64,000 nucleotides of DNA. It comes from Mixophyes australis. Its lineage: Eukaryota > Chordata > Amphibia > Anura > Limnodynastidae. The notes beneath the pieces are model-generated. The model saw nothing but the letters and a program-made list of their open reading frames with translations. It ran no database searches and was not told where the DNA came from. Both the position numbers and the translations under genes were made by a program. The stretch is from contig JAVHZZ010000004.1 of NCBI GenBank assembly GCA_036250195.1, positions 159,338,727 through 159,402,726 of the forward strand. Direction: 5' to 3'. This document shows positions 1-10,671 of the stretch, one piece after another. How positions within the stretch are numbered: position 1 is the first letter of the stretch; each line of letters starts with the position of its first letter.

Positions 1-1414
1 TGTTAGTCCTTGAATAGGTTAATTTATATTAATTTTCCTGACATGGAATGAAAAGTTCTGGATTGCATCTATCACAGATATTTTATTTATTTTATTTCTT
101 AATATATCATATTTGATTGCATCTTATATCACAGCTCTAAAACAATATACAGTATGACACATCCATCTGTACTCTTAATAAAAAAAATGTTGTCATGGTG
201 ACCATGAGTTTTTCGGTTTTTAATAGATCAAGACTAGATGTTCTTTCTTAAAGGTGTTGCCATGGTAATTAATAAGTTCTGATAATGAGAAGAAAAGAAG
301 TTTAAATAAATGTAATTAGTTTCTATGGTAACATTATATCTAATATATCTTATTTGAGCATGTATTTTTTTAGCTGATATCTATTAATAGAATAGATTTC
401 GTTCTAATGCATTTACTTTATGTTTAAGAATGTTCATGCACTCAAGGATCCAGATCAATTTTACATTTAATTTATAATTATATTATGTTATTTAGATGGA
501 CACTAACATGTTAGTGGTTGTAAACAGCTGGTTATGCTTCTCTTTGATTATTCCCTTGGCTTCATCATCATCATCATCATCATCATCATTATCATCATCA
601 TTATAATCATCATCATCACTGGCTATTTACACCTGTCCCTGAACGCCCACAAATAATACAGCTTTTACAGGCAAATTATGCATACATTTTGCACACTGTA
701 TTCACCCCACATCAGCCCCTAAATGTTTTTTTTCTCCATCAGCTGAAAAACAAAACAAAACATGGAACTAGTAACAGTAACAGTTTTATGAAGATGAACT
801 TACATACGCAGTCCCTATATTGGTAATCTTAAATCAGAGGTACTGGAGGAAATGAAGATCTATCTTCTGTATTGTGCAGCACTACATATGTGCCACATAT
901 ATCATATTCTTTTTTGCACCAAGACCATTTTTGCTATCATGAGATGATGTCAACTGGCTGTAAATATAGTGATGCTGTTGTTGTAAAAAGTGTTGTTGTT
1001 GTCTAGTGTTGTAGTTGTTCATGTTGTAAAAAGTTTTACCATCAAAATGTTTATAATCAAAACCTCTTGCACTCCTTACTCTCCTCTCTTCTTCTTTTAC
1101 TGTTCAGCAATGTCCTAATTTAATTTTTTTCCTGGATCTGTGAGCTAGGAATCCCATACACTCATACCTCTTCCTCACTCGCCACATTTCCCAATTAAGT
1201 CATTCCTCAAATAAATCTGCTAAATTGTTCTAAGGTTTCAGTAAGCCAAATACACCCTGCAATCATAACATCAATGAGGTTTCAAACATGCAATATATCA
1301 GCCCTTATGATGATGTTTTTTTTATTTAACGTCAAATAGTCAATAATTTTGTAACGGTAATAATGTGCAGCAGTATCTTTACATACATTTGCAGAAAAGC
1401 TCCACCAATTTCTC
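1..1414. other. AT-rich nongenic stretch
   Basis: I see no convincing coding region, RNA gene or transposon end here. It holds a (TCA)n microsatellite near 562 and T-rich and GTT-rich low-complexity patches (for example around 975-1020). It ends at the ttctc target-site duplication of the adjacent Gypsy element. Confidence 0.6.
562..620. repeat. (TCA)n microsatellite
   Basis: A run of TCA/ATC trinucleotides broken by a few ATTATC variants. It could be the eroded tail of an L2-type LINE, whose tails in this window also end in AT-rich triplets, but no L2 body is seen next to it. Confidence 0.85.
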
Positions 1415-1685
1415 TGTCACGGTTTTGTAGACTGGGATTCTTGGTATGCCCAATTTAGCACTACTTCCAGCAAGGTGAAGAATCTAAAGGGCAGATGGTG
1501 TTCACCAGGGACTGCTGCAAGGTGGTTTGGTGATTAGACAGCAGAGGGAATAAGGAGATTGGCTCTGCGCATGTGCAGACCCAAAAAGAAGATGACGGAT
1601 GGTCGTGATGGAGCACATCGGTCAGCAGGGAGCAGGTAAGTACACTGGGCTTCGGTTATGGAAGCCAAACACAGAGCGCATGACA
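1415..1685 (-). repeat. 3' LTR of the minus-strand Gypsy element
   Basis: Read on the minus strand it begins TGTCATGCGC and ends ACCGTGACA, a TG...CA terminus with a short inverted repeat. Directly upstream on that strand is a purine-rich tract (AAAAGGGGGTTAC, about 1686-1698) that fits a polypurine tract. It shares the segments around tagcactacttccagcaagg and cttcggttatggaagcc with the right-hand copy at 5220-5432. Confidence 0.85.
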
Positions 1686-1689
1686 GTAA

Positions 1690-2186
1690 CCCCCTTTTAA
1701 AGGTGTGACCAGAGAAGCGAGTAGATTGAAACCAAGTCACAAGTCTTGTCTGGAGACCAGGAGAAACAAATATCTTCCTAGGTGGAGGCATAGGTGTTTT
1801 GGCCAGGGTGGAAGAAAGGAGACACTTGGGATCCAAAATAGGGCGGCAGGGTATGTCTTCAGATTTAGTATCGGGAAGGAAAGCATGAGACAAGGCGTCA
1901 GCTCTTTTATTCTTCTCCCAAGGTAATATGCAGATCAAAGTGTGAAAAGAAGAGCGAACACTGGGCCTGTCTGGAATTTAAACATTGTGCGGACTAAAGG
2001 TACAACAAGTTCCTGAGGTCAGTAAAAATAGTAACAAGTTGTCGAGCTCCCTCCAACAGATAGCCCCATTTTAGCAAGACTGCTTTAATGGCAAGCAACT
2101 CCTTGTCTCCAATAGCATAGTTCTTCTCAGTTGGAAGGATTTTCCGGGAGTAAAGTGAACAGGGGGGAAATTGAGGCTGCTTCAAA
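1690..2186 (-). pseudogene. Gypsy RNase H C-terminal part and start of integrase linker
   Basis: Two minus-strand open stretches fit the Gypsy RNase H and the region after it. The one at 1994-2197 carries YSRKILPTEKNYAIGDKEL and IFTDLRNLLYL, the RNase H core with its TDxRN aspartate. The one at 1534-1938 carries KNKRADALSHAF, the conserved RNase H end (usually ADALSR), followed by a KIFVSPGLQ-like segment typical of the linker before the integrase zinc finger. After that the sequence runs straight into the 3' LTR, so the integrase catalytic core is missing. The part of the second frame below 1685 reads through LTR and is not real coding sequence. Confidence 0.8.
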
Positions 2187-2531
2187 TGTGCACTCAAAAC
2201 TCACCTCTTCCGCAAAGCCTACCAACCATCTACTTAACCACCTCACTTCCTCCACTCGCTCTCCCTTCTGGCTCCCCATGTGCCTGTTTCTGTCTAATCT
2301 CCTTTAGGATGTAAGCTCACATGAGCAGGGCCCTCTTCCCTCCTGTCTCCTCACCTGTTCTTCTGTCCGTGCTTATTGCAGCATCCTGCCTGGAGTTTCT
2401 GAAGTATTGGTATTTTTGTTTATTGTTCTGTACTGTTTCACCCTGTATAGTCTACTGTTTGTACTGTGTACGGCGCTGCGGAAATCTTGTGGCGCCTAAC
2501 AAATAAATGATAATAATAATAATAATAATTT
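2187..2531 (+). mobile_element. LINE L2-type 3' tail inserted in the Gypsy RNase H
   Basis: The sequence contains the L2 3' hallmarks: a segment encoding the end of the ORF (actcacctcttccgcaaagc), a gtaagctcacatgagcaggg stretch, then tgtacggcgctgcggaaat and an AATAAT tail. The host frame resumes on both sides with a TTTRAA-like duplication (about 2182-2187 and 2529-2534). This suggests a target-primed insertion of a 5'-truncated copy. The same tail type occurs at 12192, 14566 and 34388. Confidence 0.8.
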
Positions 2532-2556
2532 AAAGGAGCCTTTTGCGAGAGGACGG

Positions 2557-3175
2557 TGTCAGGCGCCGACACTTGTGCAGGAGATGGACGCCTGCACCTT
2601 CCAAGCAACCATGTCCTGTTGCCTAGCAGCAGGATGCTATCTCTGCTCACCTGTCTGCAGCCAGCATGTCTTACCGCCAAAATCTCCCTAACCCTATCAG
2701 GAGGCACCTTAGGGTATTTAAGGCAGCCTCTGACACATGTCTAGTGCCAGAGTATTTGGTCTTCAGCCTTGCTCCAGCGTTTTTTCCTGTGTTGCTGTTA
2801 TTTGGATTCTGACCCCGGCTTGTTCCTGACTTCTCCTTTGGTTCCTGATTCAGGCTTAGACTGATATTTGCTATTGACCCGACTTCCTGACCATTCTCCT
2901 GCTTCTGATTTGGCTATATCCGTTCCTCTGGTTTTGACCCGGCTTGCTGACTACTCTTCCATCCTGCATCCTGGTGAGCTATCACCGCTGCCTCAATTGT
3001 TACCTCACCAGCTGACTGATACTGAGGGCCGCGACCTGTCATCCCTTGCAGCGAAGTCCATACCTCCTTGCGGGGGTTCCTGGTGAAAACCAGGGGTGTG
3101 TTAGACTCCGCGCCTCAGTACTCAGTAGCGCCAACTGATGGCAGGTATCATCAATTCCACCTAGTGATTCTGACA
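2557..3175 (+). mobile_element. Solo LTR of a second Gypsy family
   Basis: A 619-bp block begins TGTCAGGCGCC and ends GATTCTGACA. It is flanked by perfect 5-bp repeats gacgg (2552-2556 and 3176-3180). The host Gypsy reading frame (..NVGNGAV / LSQKAPLK..) is continuous if the block and one gacgg are left out, which proves insertion. A TATA-like GGGTATTTAAGGC lies at about 2713. No internal sequence is present, so LTR-LTR recombination removed it. The strand is inferred from the position of the TATA-like box. Confidence 0.88.
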
Positions 3176-3180
3176 GACGG

Positions 3181-4300
3181 CTCCATTGCCTACATTGGAA
3201 ACATCAATTTTCAAGAAGAATGGTAAGGAGGTGTCTGATTGTTGGAGGATAGGAGCTGAAAGGAAGGTGTTTATGAGTAATTTAAAGGCTTCTAGGGTTT
3301 TGGGAGACCAAGACTTAGGATTGGTGCCCTCCCGAGTGAGTGACACAATGGGAGCCACAATGGTAGAGTAGCCTTTCATGAAACTTTTGAGTAGTTAGAG
3401 AATCCTAGGAAGTGCTGGATGGGTTTGAGGCAGAATGGGAGAGGCCAATCGAGAATTGCACAGACATTCTCTGGATTCATTTGCAAGCTAATGCCTGAGA
3501 CTATATAGCCAAGAAACAACATTCATGGGAGTTCGAAGAAACACTTTTCGAGTTTACAAAGGAGTTGATTTCTGCGCAACCTGAAGAGAACCTCTGCTGA
3601 GTGCAGGCAGTGAGAGGATATATCTGAGAGAAGATTAAAATGTTGTCTAGGTAAATGACTACTACATAAGCTGAGCGACATTACAAGATACTTGTAATGA
3701 TCATTACGGGTGTCAAAGGGCGTCTTCCATTCACCTCCAGATCTGATTATAATAAGATTATAGGCCTCACGAAGGTCAAGTTTAGAGAAAACGTTGGCTC
3801 CTTTAATATGGTCGAAGAGCTTTGTGATGAGCGGAATGGGATTTCGGTTTTTGACTGTTATTGCATTAAGCCCACGATAATCTATACATGGTTGCATGTC
3901 CCATCTTTTTTTTTGATGAAGAAGAAGCCCTCTCTGGCCAGAGGGGAGGAGGGCCTGGTGAAACCACTCTGGAGATTTTCTGTAATATATTCAGACATAG
4001 CTAGTGTCTCAGGAAGAGATAGTAGATATACATGCCCTCGAGGGGGAGTCTTGCCTGACTGATGGTTAATAGGACAATCCCATGGTCGATGAGGATGAAG
4101 AAATTCAGAATGAGTCTTATAAAATACATCCAGAAAAGATGACTACTGATCGGGTAGCCTTGTGGGCTTAGAGACTTGTGGGCTTAGATGTAGAGGTGGT
4201 GCCGAGGGGACAGTCACAAGCGAGGCACTTCTGAAAGCAAGTAGGGCTCCAGGATAAAATTTGGAAAGCAGTCCAATCCATTTGAGGGGAATGCCGTTGG
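3181..4300 (-). pseudogene. Gypsy reverse transcriptase, broken
   Basis: Minus-strand frames show the Gypsy RT landmarks in order: a KKKDGT..PCIDYRGLN block (about 3860-3920), KLDLREAYN (about 3770), an IYLDNILIFS block at about 3630-3660, and the RT/RNase H connection at 3161-3379 (PIVSLTREGTNPKSW, FFLKIDVSN). The catalytic box reads YLDN (codons at 3642-3653) instead of YLDD or YVDD, so a catalytic aspartate is lost. The blocks lie in different frames, so there are several frameshifts. Confidence 0.85.
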
Positions 4301-4307
4301 AGCTATG

Positions 4308-4739
4308 TCAGGCCCAGGTTAATAGAACTGGTGGAGGAGGGCAGAACGTGGAAGGAAATCTGTTCCTGATGTAAGGCTTCGACCAGAAGGGTAATGGGCT
4401 TTGTGCAAAGTTCAATGGTGCAGTTAGTGATGTGGGATCCATCAGCAGTGGTAATGGAGACAGGGAATTCCAGAGGAGCAACAGGTAAGGAACCCTGTGA
4501 ATTAAAGAAAGGGAAATAAAATTCCCAGCTGCCCCAGAGTCTAATAAGGGAGAAATGTGAATAGGCCCAGAAGGACCATACAGAGTGACAGGAAAAGAAC
4601 AAACTTTAGGAATTCCTAGAGAAGGAGCGGATTTAAAGATACCCAGTCTGACCTCTCCAAAGTAGATTAGGGCCTGGTGTTTCCCGACCTCTTGGGACAG
4701 ACGTTGAGCATATAAACAGGGTCTGCAAAGTATATGCAT
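4308..4739 (-). pseudogene. Gypsy aspartic protease region
   Basis: An open frame of 143 codons contains LLDSGAAGNFIS, the retropepsin DSG catalytic triad followed by the typical NFIS of Gypsy elements, about 68 residues in. The downstream flap part is partly in a second frame (4303-4602). The protease would mature the Gag-Pol polyprotein. It is a remnant of the polyprotein, since the upstream and downstream frames do not join it. Confidence 0.75.
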
Positions 4740-4953
4740 AGTTTGTTCTTAAGTCTTCGGTCTCGTTCCGCTGGGGTCAGACGAGACCACCCAATTTGCA
4801 TTGACTCATCCTCCGGAATGGGTGTGGAGCTAATTTAACCATGGGACAACGGGAGTTGTCTCTCTCAGAGACCCTTGCATGAAAATGGAGATCTACTCGA
4901 TTGGACCTTTATGTAGGGAAGTTTTGCGGCTGCAACTCAAATTAAATGGAGCA

Positions 4954-5238
4954 TTAGTTGAGAAAGCCCTGACATGACTTGGGATTCCCATTGAATATAG
5001 AGGGAGGAGGAATCCGTAAAGTAGAGGAAGAGGTGGCAGGCACCTCGGGTGCAGGAGAATTTCCTGCAGGGGCAGAGGGAGATGCTGCAGGAGCTGCAGT
5101 CTGCAAGGAGTCAAAACGGGTAGCTAGCATTTGGAAACACTGTAGCAGTTGGCATTGAATGGTGTCTTCTTGCTCTACTCTGTTGAGCAGGTGCTGGAGC
5201 ATATCTTTAGCTGACCAATTAAGCACTACTTCCAGCAA
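4954..5238 (-). pseudogene. Gypsy gag N-terminal remnant starting inside the LTR
   Basis: A 94-codon frame has a coiled-coil-like N-terminus (LLNRVEQEDTIQ), an A/P/S-rich middle (PAASPSAPAGNSPAPEVPA) and IPPPSIFNGNPKSCQGFLN, the start of the Gypsy capsid (usually fnGdp..crgFl). It stops there; only about 215 bases separate it from the protease frame, so most of the capsid and the zinc knuckle are deleted. Its ATG and first codons lie in sequence shared with the LTR (about 5220-5240), which means the LTR end, primer site and leader are also lost. Confidence 0.75.
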
Positions 5239-5432
5239 GGCATGGAATCTAATGGGCAGAGTGTGTTCACCAGGGACCGCAGCAAGGTGGTTTGGTCTTA
5301 GCTATGTCTGCACTGGAGGTTGCAGACCCGAAAAGAAGGTGGCAGACAGCCGAAATGGAGTGCGGGGGTCAGTGGAGAGCAGGTAACTGCACCAGGCTTC
5401 GGTTATGGAAGCCGAATGCCTGGCGCATGACA
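5220..5432 (-). repeat. 5' LTR of the minus-strand Gypsy element, shortened
   Basis: Matches the left LTR (1455-1685) with scattered differences and starts with the same TGTCATGCGC on the minus strand. It lacks the last about 45 bp (the counterpart of 1415-1460) because of the deletion that joins it to gag. The TSD ttctc follows at 5433-5437. Confidence 0.82.
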
Positions 5433-5437
5433 TTCTC

Positions 5438-6157
5438 TATCTCTAGTATCTGACTGTTTTGCACTCACTGACACTTATTTTAGTGGGGGTGATAAGAAAT
5501 GCTGTTTCTGGTACCATGGTAACCACTAGGTGCCAGCAAAAGCAGGTGTGGGACAGTCATGGTTTACTAAGTAGAGAAGAGGAATGTTAAAAATTTCATT
5601 CACTAGAACTGTTGGTCCAATCTTGCGTATTTTTAAATGATCCGATTATTCACTTATTTCGGCCTATCTCTAATGAATATGCAGCAGATTATCTGTCACC
5701 TCATCAGCTTTCAGAAAAACATTTCTGTCTGTCTTGAGAACCTTTCTGGCTTGTCAGTAATGTGATATTTAATTTGATCTGGTTCCTAAAAAAAATTCTT
5801 GTCTACATAGTATTTTAAGGAGCCTTTCAATTCCTTGTTATGTCCATGAAGAAATTAAAATATTGAACTATAAGAACATTTCAGTATTATTACTACATCT
5901 TAAATTCATCCACAAATAATTGCACATCTGGGAACAACTTGTCATAATCCCTTATAGAGCTCATTTTTCTGCTGCTTTCAATGCCACTGTGCTGGCATGG
6001 GGCTTCTCAGTGGTGTATATTGGAGGTGTACATTTTCAGTGTTATTCAATTTATGTGTTCCCTTTGCTTCAAACTCATTTGCTGATGCTCAAATAAGTAT
6101 CTAATTATTAACAGCTATGGTTTAATATGTCTTTCCTGTCCTATAAATAAACCTAAT
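5438..6157. other. Nongenic stretch, nothing recognised
   Basis: AT-rich unique-looking sequence. No open frame with protein-like composition and no terminal repeats were found on either strand. Confidence 0.55.
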
Positions 6158-6430
6158 CAGAGGCGAACGCAGGATTTAGAAGGGGGGGTTTCCGCCCCCC
6201 CGGGAAAAAAAAAAAATAGAGCGAGAGAGAGCAGCTCGATTTCAGCGAGTCTGAATTCTACAGCAGCCGCGGCACTGTCAAGAAGCATCCGCGGCAGTGC
6301 TGTATTATACTACAATACAGCACTGCCACGGACGCTTCTTTGACAGCGCCGTGGCTGCTGTGGAGTACCGTTGGTTCCCGGAGGGGAGGGGTTTCTGGGG
6401 AACCAGAAACCCCCCCTGCGTGCGCCACTG
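6158..6430. mobile_element. Palindromic hAT-like MITE
   Basis: The terminal inverted repeats are CAGAGGCGAACGCAGG at the left and, read from the right end inward, CAGTGGCGCACGCAGG. The inner part is a long imperfect palindrome around gtattatactacaatac (cagcagccgcggcactgtc...gacagcgccgtggctgctg). A ctaat direct repeat flanks both ends (6153-6157, 6431-6435). The CAGNGGCG start is typical of hAT elements, but a clear 8-bp duplication is not seen, so the superfamily is an inference. A relative lies at 42444-44079. Confidence 0.8.
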
Positions 6431-7014
6431 CTAATTAATGATCAATAACCTTGCCTCCTGTCCAAGATTATTGCTGATTCATGACAATGAAACTAAGGAA
6501 GTGTTTACTTTCTTTACTGCCTGTCTATTATGAGCATGCAGCAGAGATCCAGGTTGTTGCTGAACTTCTCTATATATAGGTAGGAACACCAGTTATTACA
6601 ATATAAATGTAAACAACAGTTTAGAGAGTTCTAGCTTTTCTTCATACAATGTCAATGTATTTAACTGAATTATTTATCAACTAGAAAAATAAGCGGACAC
6701 GCAGCATTACATTATGAAAATACCACTGTTTGATTAACTTGCACATGCACAACCATTTGCAGTTAGATATGTGAATTTAATTTCATTGAGATTTATTTGG
6801 CACCAAAATCAGGCGGTATCATTGTGACATAACCGTCACATTAATAGGCTGTGTTCTAAAGCTGGGTACACACTAATGCAATCTTACTTTGGATGCAATT
6901 TCTGAAATGATTTTGCAAACGATTGAAAGTCCTGATGAGCATACCAATTTACCATCAGATCTGAGATCTGCATTTATCATAACCAATCTACTGAAAAAAT
7001 TATGTACACACTCA
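6431..7014. other. Nongenic stretch ending in a split terminal-repeat element
   Basis: Mostly AT-rich unique sequence. From 6862 the block gctgggtacacactaatgca is the exact inverse of the one ending at 24353, suggesting one end of a shared MITE family. That copy is cut by the hAT insertion at 7023 and its other end is not obvious after 10432. Confidence 0.45.
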
Positions 7015-7873
7015 CTATATATTAAGGGTGTGCATCGGGCACTTTTAGTGTTTTGGGTTTTGGGTTCTGATTAGCTTGAGGTTTTGGGTTCTGATTTGCT
7101 TTGCCAAAACACCTGACGAAAGGTTTTGGCTCTGATTTCGGGTTTTGGGTTCTGATTTATATTTAAAAAAGCATAAAAAGCACTAAAATCCAGTTTTTTT
7201 GTTTTTTTCCACTCCTACGCTATTATTAACCTCAATAACATTCAATAACAATCATTTCCACTAATTTCCAGTCTATTCTGAACACCTCACACCTCACAAT
7301 ATTGTTTTTAGTCCAAAACGTTGCACCGAGGTAGCTTTCTGGACTGCGTAGTGGAGTGGGTCCGGTACCCAATTTGGTACCGGGGCCACAATACCTCCTC
7401 CAACCATGGTACAGAGCATTCATCATTGAAATCCCATCAAGGATGTAAAAGACAGACAGGGTCGAAGTGTTATTTGTTGACTTTGTGAACAAAAAAACTG
7501 TCCCTGTTGCAAATCTTCGTGCAATGAAGAGTGACTTTTTCATTTAAAGGCTCAAGCTTTCAAGTGTAGTGTTTATAAGTTATATTATACTTTTGGTTTA
7601 ATTTGTTTAATTTGTTTTAATTTTGTTTTACTTTGTGCTCATGGCAAACGACTGTTGAACGGTCACATAATGCCAAAAAAAGAGTTGCAAGATGGCATTG
7701 TCCTTGGGCCCTCCCACCCACCCTGATGTTGTTGAAATAGGACATGCGCACTTTAACAAACCAATCATTTCAGTGACAGAGCCTACCAAACAACTGTGGC
7801 TGAAATGATTGGCTTGTTTGGGCCCCCACACCAAAAAAGCTATTCATCTCTCCCTGTACAAACTAAACAGGCT

Positions 7874-8455
7874 CTACTGAGGCAAGATGTCATCCTCATC
7901 CTCTGATTCCTCTCCCCCTTCAGTGTGTACTTCCTCATCCTCACACATTATCAATTCGTCCCCGCTGGACTCCACAACCACAGGTCCCTCTGTAGTATCT
8001 GGAGGGCAGTGCTGTACTTGATTGAGGAATTGATAATTCATTTTTATGAACATCATTTTTTCAACGTTTTTCGAAAGCAACCTCCTTCGCCGCTCACTGA
8101 CCAGGTTCCCCGCTGCACTAAAAATTCTTTCTGAGTACACACTAGAGGGGGGACAACTCAGGTAAAATAGAGCCAGTTTGTACAGGGGCTTCCAAACTGC
8201 CTTTTTTTCCTGCCAGTAACAATATGGACTTTCTGACATGTCTATTTGGATGGTGTCAGAAAAATAATCCTCCACCATTTTTTCTATTGTGACAGCATCC
8301 AATGCAGCGACAGTAGACATGTCTGCAATGGTTGGCAGGTCCTTCAGTCCGGACCAGATGTTGTCTGCATCCCCGCAAGTGGGTCTTTTAGGAAAACTGA
8401 GTTTTTTCCTCGCAGCCACAGGTGTGGAAGAATATGAAGGTGGAGCTGTTGGCAC
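7874..8455 (-). pseudogene. hAT transposase C-terminal fragment (dimerisation domain)
   Basis: A 193-codon open frame corresponds to about the last 190 residues of the family protein. It contains KMVEDYFSDTIQ, CYWQEKKAVWKPLYKLAL, then LSCPPSSVYSERIFSAAGN and VSERRRRLL, the hAT C-terminal dimerisation region with the conserved SER(V/I)FS glutamate. An acidic tail (SSGDELIMCEDEEVHTEGG) follows. It aligns by eye with the end of the 997-residue protein at 17760-20753. The zinc finger and both catalytic aspartates are absent, so it has no transposition activity by itself. The ATG is probably not a true start; upstream sequence is tandem repeat. Confidence 0.88.
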
Positions 8456-8469
8456 TGCTTAAAAATTGA

Positions 8470-8757
8470 ACGTATTAAATGTAATATAGATTGCAGTACC
8501 TATTCTCTGGAACTGCTTAAATAATGAACGTAGTAAATGTAATATAGATTGCAGTACCTATTCTCTGGAACTGCCTAAAGAATGAATGTAGTAAATGTAA
8601 TATAGATTGCAGTACCTATTCTCTTGCACTGCTTAAAAATTTAACTTATTAAATGTAATATAGATTGCAGTACCTATTCTCTGGAACTGCTTAAAAAGTG
8701 AAGGTAGTAAATGTAATATAGATTGCAGTACCTATTCTTTAGAACTGCTTAAATATT
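8470..8757. repeat. 58-bp tandem array, about 5 copies
   Basis: The block gtaatatagattgcagtacc recurs at 8481, 8539, 8597, 8655 and 8713, an exact 58-bp period. Copies differ by a few bases. The array lies directly upstream (coding strand) of the transposase fragment within the hAT element. Confidence 0.9.
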
Positions 8758-8859
8758 TTTTTTTTTATTGATTTTGTATAATTTTTAAAATAATTTTTTT
8801 TTAGTAATTTTTAAGAGATTTTAATAATTAAAAAATTTGTATGGACTTAGCACAACAAA

Positions 8860-10150
8860 GCACAGGACAAAAGCACCGCTGGACTCAGCAAGGACAGAGC
8901 ACTGGACTGATGCACCACTGGACTCAGCAAGGACAGAGCACTGGAATGATGCACTACTGGACTCAGCAAGGACGCAGCACTGGACTGATGCACCACTGGA
9001 CTGATGCACCACTGAACTCAGCAAGGACAGAGCACTGGACTGATGCACCACTGGACTCAGCAAGGACAGAGCACTGTACTGATGCACCACTGTACTCAGC
9101 AAGGACATGGCACTGGACTGATGCACCACTGGACTCAGCAAGGACTTTTTTGATTATTTTTTTTTATATTAATTTAAAAGGATTTTTGTAGCATTTTTTT
9201 TTTTTTCTTTTTATGGAAGTATTTTTAATACTTTTGAAAGAAATATGCACTTTACAGACCAAAGCACAGAACAAAATGCACCGCTGGACTCAGCAAGGAC
9301 AGAGCACTGGACTGATGCACCACTGGACTCAGCAAGGACAGAACACTGGACTGATGCACCACTGGACTCAGCAAGGACAGAGCACTGGACTGATGCACCA
9401 CTGGACTCAGCAAGGACAGATCACTGGACTGATGCACCACTGGACTCAGCAAGGACACAGCACTGGACTGATGCACCACTTACTTCAGCAAGGACACAGC
9501 ACTGGACTGATGCACCACTGGACTCAGCAAGGACAGAGCACTGGACTGATGCACCACTGGACTCAGCAAGGACAGAGCACTGGACTGATGCACCACTGGA
9601 CTCAGCAAGGACAGAGCACTGGACTGATGCACCACTGGACTCAGCAAGGACAGAGTACTGGACTGATGCACCACTGGACTCAGCAAGGACAGAGCACTGG
9701 ACTGATGCACCATTGGACTCAGCAAGGACACAGCACTGGACTGATGCACCACCTGACTCAGCAAGGACAGAGCACTGGACTGATGCACCACTGGACTCAG
9801 CAAGGACAGAGCACTGGACTGATGCACCACTGGACTCAGCAAGGACATAACACTGGACTGATGCACCACTGGACTCAGCAAGGACACAGCACTGGACTGA
9901 TGCACTACTGGACTCATCAAGGACTTTTTTTTTTTTATATTAATTTAAAAGGATTTTTGTAGAATTTTTCTTTTTTTTTCTTTTTATGAAAGAATTTTTA
10001 ATACTTTTGAAAGAAATATGCACTTTGCAGAACAAAGCACAGGACAAAATGCACCGCTGGACTCAGCAAGGACAGAGCACTGGACTGATGCACCACTGGA
10101 CTCAGCAGGACAGAGCACTGCCAAAAGCACCACTGGACTCAGCAGGACAG
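8860..10150. repeat. 39-bp minisatellite in three blocks with repeated spacer
   Basis: The unit is 39 bp, approximately caccactggactcagcaagg followed by acagagcactggactgatg. Block 1 spans about 8866-9145, block 2 about 9283-9925 (around 16 units) and block 3 about 10053-10130. Between blocks lies the same T-rich spacer of about 130 bp (ttaatttaaaaggatttttg...), ending in tgcaccgctggactcag, so the blocks form a higher-order repeat. As 39 is a multiple of three, frames stay open over long stretches on both strands (such as TGLMHHWTQQGQS repeated). I do not regard these as genes. Confidence 0.92.
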
Positions 10151-10671
10151 AGCACAGCACAGCACAGCACGAGAAAAAGCAGGACAGAGGACCACCTAAC
10201 ACACCCTCCCTCTTCCCTGATCAATGCCCAAGTGAAGATGGCGGCGGCAAGCGGGGAATTTAAAGGTTCCGAGTATCGCGAGATCCGACAGCGGGATTAT
10301 GACTCAGAGCCTCGTTTTAAGTTTCGGAATCGGCGGGAATACTCGGACAGTGCTCGGATCTGACTCGGATCCGCAATGTTCGGGGGGGCTCGGATTCCAG
10401 GAATCTGAGTGCGCTCATCCTTACTATATATCTGCCTACCCTGCAGCAATATGCAAGCCTAATTTAAATAATGGACTTAACCTTACCACACACAAACACA
10501 CACACAGAAATCCAGGAAGAGGAAAAAGCATCATCGCCATTTGTTGCTTTTTTTGCTTTGTGTATAGTGTCCGTTCGGTTAACTCCCTGCAGAACTGTAC
10601 ACAAGGTAACTTTTATTGTTATATAATGAGCATGGCATATAAAAGAAAATCTCATGCTTGTTTGTGTGTCA

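Larger units (their letters stand above)
1415..5432 (-). mobile_element. Degraded Ty3/Gypsy LTR retrotransposon, minus strand
   Basis: The element lies between perfect 5-bp direct repeats ttctc (1410-1414 and 5433-5437), which I read as its target-site duplication. On the minus strand it runs 5' LTR (about 5220-5432), gag remnant, aspartic protease, reverse transcriptase, RNase H, the start of the linker to integrase, purine tract, 3' LTR (1415-1685). Most of the capsid/nucleocapsid and nearly the whole integrase are deleted, and the reading frame is broken many times, so it cannot move on its own. An L2 tail (2187-2531) and a solo LTR of another Gypsy family (2557-3175) were inserted into its RNase H region later. 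The protein similarity is to vertebrate Metaviridae, by motif. Confidence 0.88.
7023..10423 (-). mobile_element. Internally deleted hAT transposon with minisatellite
   Basis: Terminal inverted repeats TAAGGGTGTGC (left) and TAAGGATGAGC (right, read inward) lie between perfect 8-bp duplications ctatatat (7015-7022 and 10424-10431), the hAT hallmark. The coding strand is minus. The 5' part (right end, about 10240-10420) is rich in CGAGNNCCG-type motifs, as in the intact relative at 16585. The 3' subterminal part (7050-7165) is made of ttttgggttctgat units. Only the transposase C-terminus remains (7874-8455); the rest is replaced by 58-bp and 39-bp tandem arrays. It would need a transposase in trans to move. 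Confidence 0.9.

Noticed and set aside
8841..9962. Long frames (up to 249 codons) on both strands in the 39-bp array
   Set aside because: They follow from a stop-free unit with a length divisible by three, have no domain, and lie in a noncoding part of a hAT element.
8860..10150. Repeat array as a possible CRISPR
   Set aside because: Units are contiguous without unique spacers, the setting is eukaryotic, and no cas-like genes are present.
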